The position numbers were made by a program, and so were the translations under genes. A stretch of DNA of 64,000 nucleotides from CAKZNE01 sp002695025 (GTDB lineage Bacteria > Bacteroidota > Bacteroidia > Flavobacteriales > Schleiferiaceae). The notes beneath the pieces were generated by a model. It ran no database searches and was not told the DNA's origin. It was given only the letters and a program-made list of their open reading frames with translations. Where the stretch lies: positions 8,894 through 72,893 of the forward strand of contig CAJWML010000021.1 in NCBI GenBank assembly GCA_913043285.1. Direction: 5' to 3'. Positions 9,145 to 17,456 of the stretch are shown one piece after another; position 1 is the first letter of the stretch, and each line of letters begins with the position of its first letter.

Positions 9145-10113
9145 ATGTCAGTATTAGTATATATAGAAAGCTGGGAAGGAAAATTCAAGAAAAACTCTTT
9201 TGAAGCGGCACAGTACGCTGCCAAAACCGCAGCAGCCATAGGCACCGAAGCCATTGGTGTAACCCTGGGAGACCTCCAGGACGATGCTTCCGTGATTGGT
9301 AAATATGGCGTTAAGAAAGTCATCAGTGTTAAAGGTAGTGAGTTCAAAAGCTTTGATAATTACAAAGTAGCTGAAGCTCTGAAGTCTGTAGCGGAACAAC
9401 AAGGATCAGACACCATTATTATAAGTGGCACCTGGAACGGCAAGGCGGTAGCTCCTGTGCTGGCTGTAGCCATGGATGCAGGACTTATTACCAATGCCGT
9501 TGAAGTACCTTCTAGCACTTCTCCGCTTACCGTAAAGAGAAGTGTATTTTCCAGCAAGGGACTGGTTGAATATTCTACCGAAACCCCTAAACGAATTATC
9601 GCTTTTATCCCTAACTCCATTGGCGTAAGTGAGGGTGAAAGCCAGGCTGAAGTTGCCGAAGGATCTGTTTCTATTGGTGATGTTCCTGCTATGGAAGTAA
9701 CCGAAACTGACCGGGTAAAGGGAAAAATCCTGTTACCGGAAGCAGAACGCGTGGTTTCCGGAGGCCGCGGTATGAAAGGGCCAGATAACTGGGGAATGCT
9801 GGAAGAACTGGCTGATGTATTGGATGCTGCCACGGCTTGTTCCAAACCGGTTTCCGACATGGGTTGGAGACCCCATACAGAACACGTGGGGCAAACCGGT
9901 ATAGCTATTAATCCCAATCTTTATGTAGCTGTGGGTATTTCCGGGGCTATTCAGCACCTTGCCGGGGTAAGCAGTTCTAAAACCATTGTGGTTATAAACA
10001 ATGATGCCGAGGCACCGTTCTTTAAAGCTGCAGACTATGGTGTAGTAGGTGATGCGTTTGAAGTAGTGCCTAAACTCACCGAAGCTCTTCGCAACTTTAA
10101 GGAAAACAATTAA
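9145..10113 (+). CDS. etfA: Electron transfer flavoprotein, alpha subunit
   Basis: 322 residues, full length. The C-terminal FAD-binding domain is clear: GGRGMKGPDNWGMLEELADV, the arginine/histidine segment MGWRPHTEHVGQTG, GISGAIQHLAGVSSSKTIV and the final INNDAEAPFFKAADYGVVGD. The N-terminal half carries the subunit-specific alpha/beta fold (GTWNGKAVAPVLAVAMDAG). It follows etfB by 22 bp, and its TAA shares one base with the ATG of the next gene (TAATG), so the three genes are probably co-transcribed. Role: fatty-acid and amino-acid oxidation electron carrier in the cytoplasm. Confidence 0.97.
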   Translation: MSVLVYIESWEGKFKKNSFEAAQYAAKTAAAIGTEAIGVTLGDLQDDASVIGKYGVKKVISVKGSEFKSFDNYKVAEALKSVAEQQGSDTIIISGTWNGKAVAPVLAVAMDAGLITNAVEVPSSTSPLTVKRSVFSSKGLVEYSTETPKRIIAFIPNSIGVSEGESQAEVAEGSVSIGDVPAMEVTETDRVKGKILLPEAERVVSGGRGMKGPDNWGMLEELADVLDAATACSKPVSDMGWRPHTEHVGQTGIAINPNLYVAVGISGAIQHLAGVSSSKTIVVINNDAEAPFFKAADYGVVGDAFEVVPKLTEALRNFKENN

Positions 10114-10736
10114 TGGAGCGCATACGGCTTCACATAAAAGGCTTATCCTACAGCCAGACCCAATCGGGGGCCTATGCTTTGGTGCTTGGAGAGGAAAATG
10201 GCGAAAGGCGCCTTCCTATCATTATAGGAGGCTTTGAAGCCCAGTCCATTGCCATTGCCCTGGAGAAGGATGTAAATCCTCCCCGCCCCCTTACGCACGA
10301 TCTGTTCAAGAATTTTGCCGATAATTTCGGCATCACCTTAAAAGAAGTCATCATCCACAAATTACAGGATGGTGTCTTCTTTTCAGTTTTGGTATGTGAG
10401 AAAGACGGGGAAGAACAGGTATTGGACGCCCGGACTTCGGATGCCGTAGCCCTGGCCATTCGCTTTCAATGCCCGGTGTACACCTATAAGGAAATACTTG
10501 AAAAGGCTGGTGTGATCCTTAAGGAAGGTAACGACACCAGGCCAAAAGCAGAAGAAACGGAAGAAAGAACATCTTCTGCTGAAGTGGAAGAAATAGAGGA
10601 AGCAGCACCCGCCTCCGAACTGAAAAGTAAAAGCACCAAAGAACTCTATGCCATCCTGGACAAGGCTGTTAAAGATGAAAATTACGAGCTGGCAGCACGG
10701 GTACGTGATGAGATCGACAAGCGGAGCGCCAATTAA
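10113..10736 (+). CDS. Bifunctional nuclease (DUF151) family protein with C-terminal UVR motif
   Basis: 207 residues. Residues 1-135 form the DUF151 domain: GLSYSQTQSGAYALVLGEE, RRLPIIIGGFEAQSIAIALE, RPLTHDLF and DARTSDAVALAIRFQCPVY. An acidic linker follows (about 140-170), then a UvrB/UvrC-type helical hairpin (LYAILDKAVKDENYELAARV near residues 177-196). The family has DNase and RNase activity in characterised members; this exact domain pair is common in Bacteroidota. Start overlaps the etfA stop by one base. Physiological substrate unknown. Confidence 0.9.
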   Translation: MERIRLHIKGLSYSQTQSGAYALVLGEENGERRLPIIIGGFEAQSIAIALEKDVNPPRPLTHDLFKNFADNFGITLKEVIIHKLQDGVFFSVLVCEKDGEEQVLDARTSDAVALAIRFQCPVYTYKEILEKAGVILKEGNDTRPKAEETEERTSSAEVEEIEEAAPASELKSKSTKELYAILDKAVKDENYELAARVRDEIDKRSAN

Positions 10737-10787
10737 ACCCCTCTGAATCCTAAACCTTAAATTCGCAGCTTTCGAGCTTAAAAAAAT

Positions 10788-12500
10788 ATGGCTGTGCGTT
10801 TACTCCTGAGTTTTATTTTTTCCATACTGCTGGTCAGCAACAGCTTCGGGCAGGAAGCATTGAAATACCGCTGGGCATTCCAAAGCATTGAGAATATTCA
10901 GGGTGAATCACTCCTCAACATTGACAGTGCAGATTACTTTGACCTTAGCAATGACAGTGTTTTTGCATACTCCCTGGTAGCTAAGGATAGCTTAATAGCG
11001 CAAGGCTCCTGGGTGTTCCGTAACGACTCTCTGATCTTTAACTATACCGCTCCGGCTGACACCCTTCGCGGCTATGCCGTTACGGTTTTGAATGACAGCA
11101 CGCTGGTCATCAATGAAGGCAACGTCAATTATACGTTTCACAGAGATCCACTCTCCTCATCGGTAGCTGCCCTGCCTTTGAACTATGACTTCAGTAAAGG
11201 AGATATAACCCTGGCTGCTGTTTTACGTGGCATGCTGGGACTTTTAATATTGATCGCCATAGGCTTTCTTCTGTCTTCCAAGCGCAGGAAAATAAACTGG
11301 CCCCTTATCGTTAAAGGCCTTATCATCCAGATCATATTTGCCCTGGGCATCCTAAAAGTTTCGTTTGTAAGAGCCTCTTTTGATTGGCTGAGCAGCAAAT
11401 TTGTTATCCTTCTCAACTTTACCCGGGATGGTTCGGAATTCCTCTTTGGAAGTCTTATCTCTGACACCTCTTCACTGGGTTACATCTTCGCTTTCCAGGT
11501 GCTGCCCACCGTCATATTCTTTTCTGCCTTAACCAGCTTGTTGTTCTATTGGGGCATCCTTCAAAAGATCGTGTTCGCTTTTGCGTGGGTTATGAAACGC
11601 ACCATGAAACTGAGTGGAGCCGAAAGCCTTTCTGCAGCCGGAAACATTTTCCTGGGACAGACAGAATCCCCTTTATTGGTCAAACCCTATATCAAGAAAA
11701 TGACCAAAAGCGAGTTATTATGCCTGATGAGTGGTGGTATGGCTACCATTGCCGGGGGCGTATTGGCCGCTTATATAGGTTTTTTAGGAGGCGAGGATAT
11801 TGAACAACAGATCTTTTTTGCCAAGCACCTTCTTGCCGCTTCAGTAATGAGTGCACCGGCAGCCGTAGTGGCCGCCAAACTTTTGCTACCTGAAACCGAA
11901 AAGGTAAACGAAAGCATGCACATTGAAAAGGCCAATATTGGCAGCAATGCTCTGGAAGCCATCACCAACGGAACTACCGAAGGTTTAAAGTTAGCGGTTA
12001 ACGTGGGCGCCATGCTTTTGGTTTTCATCGCGTTCATGGCCTTTGCCAACTACCTACTCACCAGCATTATAGGCGATATATTTGGCTTGAACGCCTGGGC
12101 AGCACAAATCTCCGCTGGCCAATATGACTCTTTTTCGTTCCAGTTTATACTGGGTTATGGCCTTCAGCCTATTACCTGGTTAATGGGAGTGGACTGGCAG
12201 GATTCTGCTTTGGTGGGCCAACTGCTGGGTGAAAAAACCATCCTCAACGAATTTGTGGCCTATGTTTCCCTGGGCGATTTAATGTCGGCCGGAAAATTTG
12301 CCTCTGAAAAATCCATCATCATTGCCACCTACATACTTTGCGGATTCTCAAATTTTGCCAGTATTGGCATCCAGATCGGTGGTATTGGGGCACTGGCACC
12401 ATCGCGTAAGGGCGATCTGTCCAAACTAGGCTTTAGGGCACTGATTGCCGGAACGCTGGCCTCCCTGTTCACAGCTGTAATTGTGGGTATGCTCATTTAA
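10788..12500 (+). CDS. Concentrative nucleoside transporter (NupC/CNT family) with N-terminal periplasmic lipocalin-like domain
   Basis: 570 residues. Residues 1-22 are a signal-like segment ending SNSFGQ. Residues about 23-120 form a beta-rich domain (DSADYFDLSNDSVF, GSWVFRNDSLIFNY, LNDSTLVINEG) similar to small lipocalin-like domains. From about residue 140 the protein is a typical CNT: motifs GQTESPLLVKPYI, MTKSELLCLMSGGMATIAG, GTTEGLKLAVNVGAMLL and CGFSNFASIGIQIGG. It should import nucleosides with Na+ or H+. E. coli NupC is about 400 residues, so the N-terminal domain is an addition. Location before thyA and after a nuclease fits nucleoside salvage. Confidence 0.93.
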   Translation: MAVRLLLSFIFSILLVSNSFGQEALKYRWAFQSIENIQGESLLNIDSADYFDLSNDSVFAYSLVAKDSLIAQGSWVFRNDSLIFNYTAPADTLRGYAVTVLNDSTLVINEGNVNYTFHRDPLSSSVAALPLNYDFSKGDITLAAVLRGMLGLLILIAIGFLLSSKRRKINWPLIVKGLIIQIIFALGILKVSFVRASFDWLSSKFVILLNFTRDGSEFLFGSLISDTSSLGYIFAFQVLPTVIFFSALTSLLFYWGILQKIVFAFAWVMKRTMKLSGAESLSAAGNIFLGQTESPLLVKPYIKKMTKSELLCLMSGGMATIAGGVLAAYIGFLGGEDIEQQIFFAKHLLAASVMSAPAAVVAAKLLLPETEKVNESMHIEKANIGSNALEAITNGTTEGLKLAVNVGAMLLVFIAFMAFANYLLTSIIGDIFGLNAWAAQISAGQYDSFSFQFILGYGLQPITWLMGVDWQDSALVGQLLGEKTILNEFVAYVSLGDLMSAGKFASEKSIIIATYILCGFSNFASIGIQIGGIGALAPSRKGDLSKLGFRALIAGTLASLFTAVIVGMLI

Positions 12501-12595
12501 GAACAGTGTATCAAAGCTCATCTTTTCGCCTTGTTTTGTTGATAGTTTGTGCAGAAATGAGCAGTTAAAACACCGGGGGCTCCTTACCGCTTTTT

Positions 12596-12603
12596 TATCT
12601 TTG
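12596..12603 (+). promoter_or_regulatory. -7 promoter element (TATCTTTG) of thyA
   Basis: Exact TAnnTTTG match 16 bp upstream of the thyA ATG. No TTG at the right distance was found. Confidence 0.6.
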
Positions 12604-12619
12604 CGTATACTTCATTACC

Positions 12620-13525
12620 ATGCAGCAATACCATCAACTACTTCGTCACGTTTTAAAAAATGGCAACTCAAAAGGCGACCGCACCGGAACCGGAACCCTT
12701 TCCGTTTTCGGCTACCAGATGCGTTTTGACCTGCAGGAAGGCTTTCCGCTGCTCACCACCAAAAAGGTGCACCTTAAATCCATTATCCACGAATTACTTT
12801 GGTTCCTCAATGGAGACACCAATATCCGTTACCTCGTTCAAAACGGGGTAAACATCTGGAACGAATGGCCTTATCAGAATTTTTTAAAGGAAAACAGCAA
12901 GGAAGATGAATTGCCGAAATACTCAACGGCCTGGAAAGAAGAGATGAAGAATTTCGTAAACCGGATTAAGGAAGACAAGGAATTTGCCGCACGCTGGGGT
13001 GAATTAGGCCCCGTGTATGGCCGTCAATGGCGCAACTTTGAAGGTGTGGATCAGATCAGTCAGTTGATTGAGGATATTAAGAGAAACCCCAACTCCCGCA
13101 GACTATTGGTTTCTGCCTGGAATCCGAAGGAAATACCGGTAATGGTCAAGTCCGGATTACCACCTTGCCATACCCTGTTCCAGTTTTACATAGCCGATGG
13201 AAAACTCAGTTGCCAGCTTTACCAGCGTAGTGCCGATATTTTTCTGGGCGTACCCTTCAACATAGCTTCCTACGCACTACTCACCATGATGATTGCCCGG
13301 GTTTGCGGATTGGAATACGGGGACTTTGTACATACCATGGGTGATGCCCACGTTTATATGAACCATATGGATCAGGTACAGGAACAACTGAGCCGTGACT
13401 TCCGCCCACTCCCGGAAATGAAGATCAACCCGGATGTAAAGGATCTTTTCGGTTTCCGATACGAGGATTTTGAATTGCTGGATTACAACCCACACCCTCC
13501 GATTAAAGCACCTGTTGCCGTTTAA
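12620..13525 (+). CDS. thyA: Thymidylate synthase
   Basis: 301 residues. Converts dUMP and methylene-tetrahydrofolate to dTMP and dihydrofolate. The nucleophile is Cys183 in GLPPCHTLFQFY; the phosphate-binding arginine lies in KGDRTGTGTLSVFG; the dUMP-binding region is QRSADIFLGVPFNIASYALL and the end is HPPIKAPVAV. It is longer than the 264-residue E. coli enzyme because of an insertion of about 35 residues after WNEWPY, as in some other bacterial ThyA proteins. folA, which recycles the dihydrofolate product, lies two genes downstream in the same direction. Confidence 0.97.
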   Translation: MQQYHQLLRHVLKNGNSKGDRTGTGTLSVFGYQMRFDLQEGFPLLTTKKVHLKSIIHELLWFLNGDTNIRYLVQNGVNIWNEWPYQNFLKENSKEDELPKYSTAWKEEMKNFVNRIKEDKEFAARWGELGPVYGRQWRNFEGVDQISQLIEDIKRNPNSRRLLVSAWNPKEIPVMVKSGLPPCHTLFQFYIADGKLSCQLYQRSADIFLGVPFNIASYALLTMMIARVCGLEYGDFVHTMGDAHVYMNHMDQVQEQLSRDFRPLPEMKINPDVKDLFGFRYEDFELLDYNPHPPIKAPVAV

Positions 13526-13536
13526 TACAGATAATT

Positions 13537-14868
13537 TTGAAGTTTTTCCTTAACCTCTGCCTCCTTCTTGCCCTCCATTCTTTTGCCTTTGGGCAAGATC
13601 GTTTCCCGATATTTAAAGAATGTGAAGGTCTATCTGATATAGCTGCGTTGAAACAATGCTATGAGAAAAAACTGGATGAATTTAAGAGCTCTGTTTTTCA
13701 GAAAGTAGTGAAAAAGCAATCTCTTTATATTGAAGACTATGTAACGGTGAGGTTCTCTTTTGACGAGAAAAAAAACTTCTCCTTAGTAGGCGTAATGGGA
13801 AATTCAGCATTCCTCAGAAATATCTGTACAGAAGAAACGGAGAAAATTGCCCCTAACCTGGTACCGGGATCTCCTTCCATAGTTTATGAAATTTCCTTTG
13901 AGTTTAAAATACCAAGGGAACTTCGATTTAAAAATCGTAATTCCCAAATTGCTAACCCACCATACCTTTCGCAGGCTTATGAATTTAACGAAAAAGGGAA
14001 AAGGGCTAGCTTTCTCTATCTATTTCAACTAGCTGAACAGGGAATTTTGCAAATGGATTTTAAGGGTGAGATTAATTGTGACTATTTTTTCAAGGATGGT
14101 AAAATTGTGGGCATTGATTATAATATTCCATTTAACAATCCTGAATTAAATGATCAACTATATGAAGTTGTTCTTGACGCCTATAAGGATCAAATCAGTA
14201 AAAGGTCCGTAAAACAAGGGCAGGACTTCAAGTATAATTTTAGATTTAACACTTATAAGGACAGTACGGATCGTTTTAATGGTAATCGGTATTATATAAG
14301 CACTCTTGACCCTATAAGGGATAAATATTTTATTATGAATAAGATAGTGGGATTTGCTAAGGACGTTTATGCTAAAGACCCTATAAAACAGTCGGTTTTC
14401 ATTAGAGAATTTATGAAAATCAAAGGTCTTGACTCGGTTAAAAGTTACTATGACCAAGACCGACATATTTCCATGGACAGCCTTTATACATATTTAACTT
14501 CTGAGAGGGTCCAGGAGGTAGACGAGACTCAAATTCCCCCCGTTTTTGCGGGATGCGACCCTGATCAAAATCTTGAGAAGCTTTCCTTGTGCACCCACAA
14601 TGCTCTCCAACGATACATAGCTAAAAAATTTGAATTTCCAGAAATGGCTCTACAGATGGGCATTCAAGGAATGGTAACCACTTCCTTTATAATTGACAAG
14701 AATGGTTCTATAACACAAATAGAAATATTAGAAGGCGTTGATCCCATCCTTGATCTTAGTGTCATTCGGCTTTTCTCTGAGATACCAGATTTTGAAAGGC
14801 CTGCTATGGCTAATGACCAGCCGAAGGAATCGCATTATGTATTTCCCTTAAACCTTCAACTTCAATGA
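13537..14868 (+). CDS. Secreted hypothetical protein with C-terminal TonB-C-like domain
   Basis: 443 residues from a TTG start, chosen because it gives a good signal peptide (KFFLNLCLLLALHSFAFGQ). The last 100 residues read as a TonB C-terminal (energy-transducer-like) domain: PPVFAGC, ALQRYIAKKFEFPEMALQMG, IQGMVTTSFIIDKNGSITQI and a final FERPAMANDQPKESHYVFPL. The middle is unassigned. With a cleavable signal rather than an inner-membrane anchor it is not a classical TonB. The gene is more A+T-rich than thyA and folA. It lies 11 bp after thyA and overlaps folA by 4 bp. Confidence 0.8.
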   Translation: MKFFLNLCLLLALHSFAFGQDRFPIFKECEGLSDIAALKQCYEKKLDEFKSSVFQKVVKKQSLYIEDYVTVRFSFDEKKNFSLVGVMGNSAFLRNICTEETEKIAPNLVPGSPSIVYEISFEFKIPRELRFKNRNSQIANPPYLSQAYEFNEKGKRASFLYLFQLAEQGILQMDFKGEINCDYFFKDGKIVGIDYNIPFNNPELNDQLYEVVLDAYKDQISKRSVKQGQDFKYNFRFNTYKDSTDRFNGNRYYISTLDPIRDKYFIMNKIVGFAKDVYAKDPIKQSVFIREFMKIKGLDSVKSYYDQDRHISMDSLYTYLTSERVQEVDETQIPPVFAGCDPDQNLEKLSLCTHNALQRYIAKKFEFPEMALQMGIQGMVTTSFIIDKNGSITQIEILEGVDPILDLSVIRLFSEIPDFERPAMANDQPKESHYVFPLNLQLQ

Positions 14869-15359
14869 ACCTCACCCTCATAGCCGCCATGGCACAGAAT
14901 CGTGTTATCGGAAATAACAATGATCTTATCTGGCATCTTCCCCGTGACATGAAACATTTTCGGGAATTAACCACCGGCCACCACGTGATCATGGGACGTA
15001 AGACCTTTGAAAGTATGGACGGACGGCCATTGAAAAACCGGACCAACATTTTGATTACCAGGCAGGAAGATTACCAGGCGGAAGGCTGTATTGTAGTACA
15101 TAGTCTGGATGAAGCCCTTGCCAGTATTAAAGATGATGACCAGCCTTTTGTTATCGGGGGAGCTGAAATATACCGCCAGGCCCTGGAAAAAGCCCAAACA
15201 CTGGAACTTACCCTGGTTTACGAAACCTTTGAGGGAGACACCCACTTTCCGGAGCTGCAAACTGATAGCTGGAAAGAACTTAAAAGGGAACATCACACGG
15301 CTGATGAAAAAAATTCATACGCCATGGATTTTGTCACATACGTTCGTTCGGGAAATTGA
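14865..15359 (+). CDS. folA: Dihydrofolate reductase
   Basis: 164 residues, standard DHFR length. Motifs: LIAAMAQNRVIGNNNDLIWHLPRDM at the N-terminus (folate and Met20-loop region), HHVIMGRKTFESM for NADPH, and PFVIGGAEIYRQAL. Reduces dihydrofolate to tetrahydrofolate and so closes the thymidylate cycle with ThyA two genes upstream. Start overlaps the preceding stop (ATGA). Its stop is directly followed by the last base of the convergent clpX gene, with no intergenic DNA. Confidence 0.97.
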   Translation: MNLTLIAAMAQNRVIGNNNDLIWHLPRDMKHFRELTTGHHVIMGRKTFESMDGRPLKNRTNILITRQEDYQAEGCIVVHSLDEALASIKDDDQPFVIGGAEIYRQALEKAQTLELTLVYETFEGDTHFPELQTDSWKELKREHHTADEKNSYAMDFVTYVRSGN

Positions 15360-16604
15360 CTACGAAACGGCCTTTAAGGCTTTAAGGGACATCTTTTCCA
15401 TTTTCTGAGAAGCATAATCCCGATCTACCGTAAGCGTTTGTTCTTCATCATTACTGGGAAGCTCAAACATGGCATCGGTAAGTATTGTCTCAATGATAGA
15501 CCTCAAACCACGCGCACCCAGTTTGAATTCAATGGCCTTTTGCACCACGTACTTCAAGGCTTCTTCTGAAAAATCAAGCGTAACACCATCCAATTCCAAC
15601 AGCTTGGTATACTGCTTCAGAATAGCATTCTTAGGCTTAGTGAGGATTAACTCCAGGGTAGCTTCATCAAGAGGATTGAGATACGTCAGCACCGGCATAC
15701 GGCCAATGAGTTCCGGTATCAGCCCAAAAGTTTTCAGATCCTGCGGGGCTATATAGCGCAGTAGGTTGGAGTTGTTGTAATCCTCACGATCCTTGCTACT
15801 ATGAAATCCTACAGATCGCGTATTGAGGCGCTTGGCAATATGGCGATGAATGCCGTCAAAAGCACCACCGGCAACAAACAATATGTTGGAAGTATCCACT
15901 TCAATGAACTTCTGATCGGGATGCTTTCGACCACCTTGCGGGGGTACATTTACCTTGGTTCCTTCCAATAGCTTCAAAAGTGCCTGTTGCACACCTTCAC
16001 CGCTCACATCGCGGGTAATGGAAGGGTTATCACTCTTACGGCTGATCTTATCGATCTCATCGATAAAAATAATTCCGCGTTCCGCAGCTTTAATGTCATA
16101 ATTGGCTGCCTGCAAAAGCCTGGTTAATATGCTTTCCACATCCTCCCCTACGTAGCCTGCCTCGGTAAGTACCGTTGCATCCACAATGGTAAAAGGTACA
16201 TTGAGCATACGGGCTATGGTACGGGCCAAAAGCGTTTTACCGGTGCCCGTTTCACCCACCAGTACAATATTGGACTTTTCTATTTCTACTTCCTGGGTAG
16301 ACGCATTACCATTGGTAAGACGTTTGTAGTGGTTGTATACCGCCACAGAGAGTACCTTTTTGGCTTCATCCTGGCCAATAACGTACTGATCCAGGAATTC
16401 TTTTATTTCCCGTGGCTTGATGAGCTGCAAGGACTTGGAGAGTTCCTTGCGCTCCTTCATATCCATCTCTTCCACAACAATACCATGTGCCTGGCGTATA
16501 CAATGATCACAGATATGACCATTAATACCTGCTATCAGCACGTTGGTATCCTTCTTATCTCGCCCGCAAAAGGAGCAACTTAAATTTTCTTTCTTTGAGC
16601 TCAT
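15360..16604 (-). CDS. clpX: ATP-dependent Clp protease ATP-binding subunit ClpX
   Basis: 414 residues. AAA+ unfoldase partner of ClpP. N-terminal zinc-binding domain with CSFCGRDKK...ICDHCIRQ, Walker A GETGTGKT, Walker B IIFIDEIDKI, pore loop GYVGEDV, and a ClpP-docking loop reading SVGF in place of the usual IGF. The arginine-finger/sensor stretch IPELIGRMPV and sensor-2 GARGLRSI are present. The gene follows clpP on the same strand across an 89-bp gap holding its own promoter element inside an inverted repeat. It ends abutting folA with no spacer and no visible terminator. Confidence 0.97.
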   Translation of the reverse strand: MSSKKENLSCSFCGRDKKDTNVLIAGINGHICDHCIRQAHGIVVEEMDMKERKELSKSLQLIKPREIKEFLDQYVIGQDEAKKVLSVAVYNHYKRLTNGNASTQEVEIEKSNIVLVGETGTGKTLLARTIARMLNVPFTIVDATVLTEAGYVGEDVESILTRLLQAANYDIKAAERGIIFIDEIDKISRKSDNPSITRDVSGEGVQQALLKLLEGTKVNVPPQGGRKHPDQKFIEVDTSNILFVAGGAFDGIHRHIAKRLNTRSVGFHSSKDREDYNNSNLLRYIAPQDLKTFGLIPELIGRMPVLTYLNPLDEATLELILTKPKNAILKQYTKLLELDGVTLDFSEEALKYVVQKAIEFKLGARGLRSIIETILTDAMFELPSNDEEQTLTVDRDYASQKMEKMSLKALKAVS

Positions 16605-16622
16605 TCTTCACAATCTCAGATA

Positions 16623-16630
16623 CAAAAGTA
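16623..16630 (-). promoter_or_regulatory. -7 promoter element (TACTTTTG) of clpX
   Basis: Minus-strand TAnnTTTG match, 18 bp upstream of the clpX ATG. It overlaps the first arm of the inverted repeat at 16628-16669. Confidence 0.6.
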
Positions 16631-16669
16631 TAAAATCCACCTTCGATATTTAATAGATGGATTTTATAC
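16628..16669. repeat. 12-bp inverted repeat over the clpX promoter
   Basis: Perfect arms gtataaaatcca and tggattttatac separated by 18 bp. The arms sit at about the -10 and -40 positions relative to the clpX -7 element, so they could be two half-sites of an operator, or one RNA stem at the end of the clpP message. Confidence 0.75.
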
Positions 16670-16693
16670 CCTAATGGTTGACTTAGTTTATAA

Positions 16694-17368
16694 CTAATCT
16701 TTTGCCTTTTTAGTTTCCAGAACCTCGTCAATCATTCCATATTCTTTTGCTTCGGCTGAACTCATCCAGTAATCACGGTCCGAATCTCTTTCCACTTTTT
16801 CAAATGGCTGACCACTGTGATTGGCAATGATGCGATACAGCTCTTCTTTCATTTTCAATACCTCTTTAACGGCAATCTCCATATCACTAGCCTGACCCTG
16901 GGCACCACTCATTGGCTGGTGGATCATTACGCGGCTGTGGCGAAGTGCACTCCGCTTACCGTCCGCTCCTGCACAAAGAAGCACGGCTCCCATGGATGCT
17001 GCCATACCGGTACAGATAGTAGCTACATCCGGATTAACTAACTGCATGGTATCATAAATACCCAAGCCTGCATACACGGAGCCGCCCGGACTGTTCAGGT
17101 AGATCTGGATATCTTTTTTAGAATCCACCGATTCTAAAAACAGGAGTTGCGCCTGCACAATATTAGCCACCTGGTCATTGATGCCTGTTCCCAGAAAAAT
17201 GATGCGATCCATCATTAAACGGGAGAAAACGTCCATCTGCGCCACGTTCAGCTGACGCTCTTCAATAATGTACGGTGTGAGGGAGGAGTCAATATAATTC
17301 CCCATGTGGAGGGAACTCAGGCCATGATGGCCGGTAGCATATTTTTTAAATTCTTTGCCAAAGTCCAT
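16694..17368 (-). CDS. clpP: ATP-dependent Clp protease proteolytic subunit ClpP
   Basis: 224 residues. Serine peptidase forming the tetradecameric chamber used by ClpX. Catalytic serine in GMAASMGAVLL, histidine in HSRVMIHQP and aspartate in the SDRDYWMSS region. The N-terminal extension (about 25 residues) precedes the core that starts near IIEERQLNVAQMDVFSRL. It lies between tig and clpX on the same strand, the classical tig-clpP-clpX order, but a terminator after tig and a separate clpX promoter suggest partial uncoupling. Confidence 0.97.
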   Translation of the reverse strand: MDFGKEFKKYATGHHGLSSLHMGNYIDSSLTPYIIEERQLNVAQMDVFSRLMMDRIIFLGTGINDQVANIVQAQLLFLESVDSKKDIQIYLNSPGGSVYAGLGIYDTMQLVNPDVATICTGMAASMGAVLLCAGADGKRSALRHSRVMIHQPMSGAQGQASDMEIAVKEVLKMKEELYRIIANHSGQPFEKVERDSDRDYWMSSAEAKEYGMIDEVLETKKAKD

Positions 17369-17397
17369 TATTCGTGATTTTTAGTAAATAAACAAAA

Positions 17398-17423
17398 AAT
17401 GGCTCGACAAGTATCGAGCCATT
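17398..17423 (-). terminator. Terminator of tig
   Basis: Minus-strand stem aatggctcga/tcgagccatt, 10 bp with a 6-nt loop, followed by a T-run (AAAAAA on the plus strand). Lies between tig and clpP. Confidence 0.9.
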
Positions 17424-17456
17424 AAGATTAGTATGACAAAAATTCCGAAATACGAT

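Noticed and set aside
13532..13539. TAATTTTG promoter-like match before the TonB-C-like gene
   Set aside because: It overlaps the chosen TTG start codon and lies 7 bp after the thyA stop, so it would start transcription inside the signal peptide; treated as chance.
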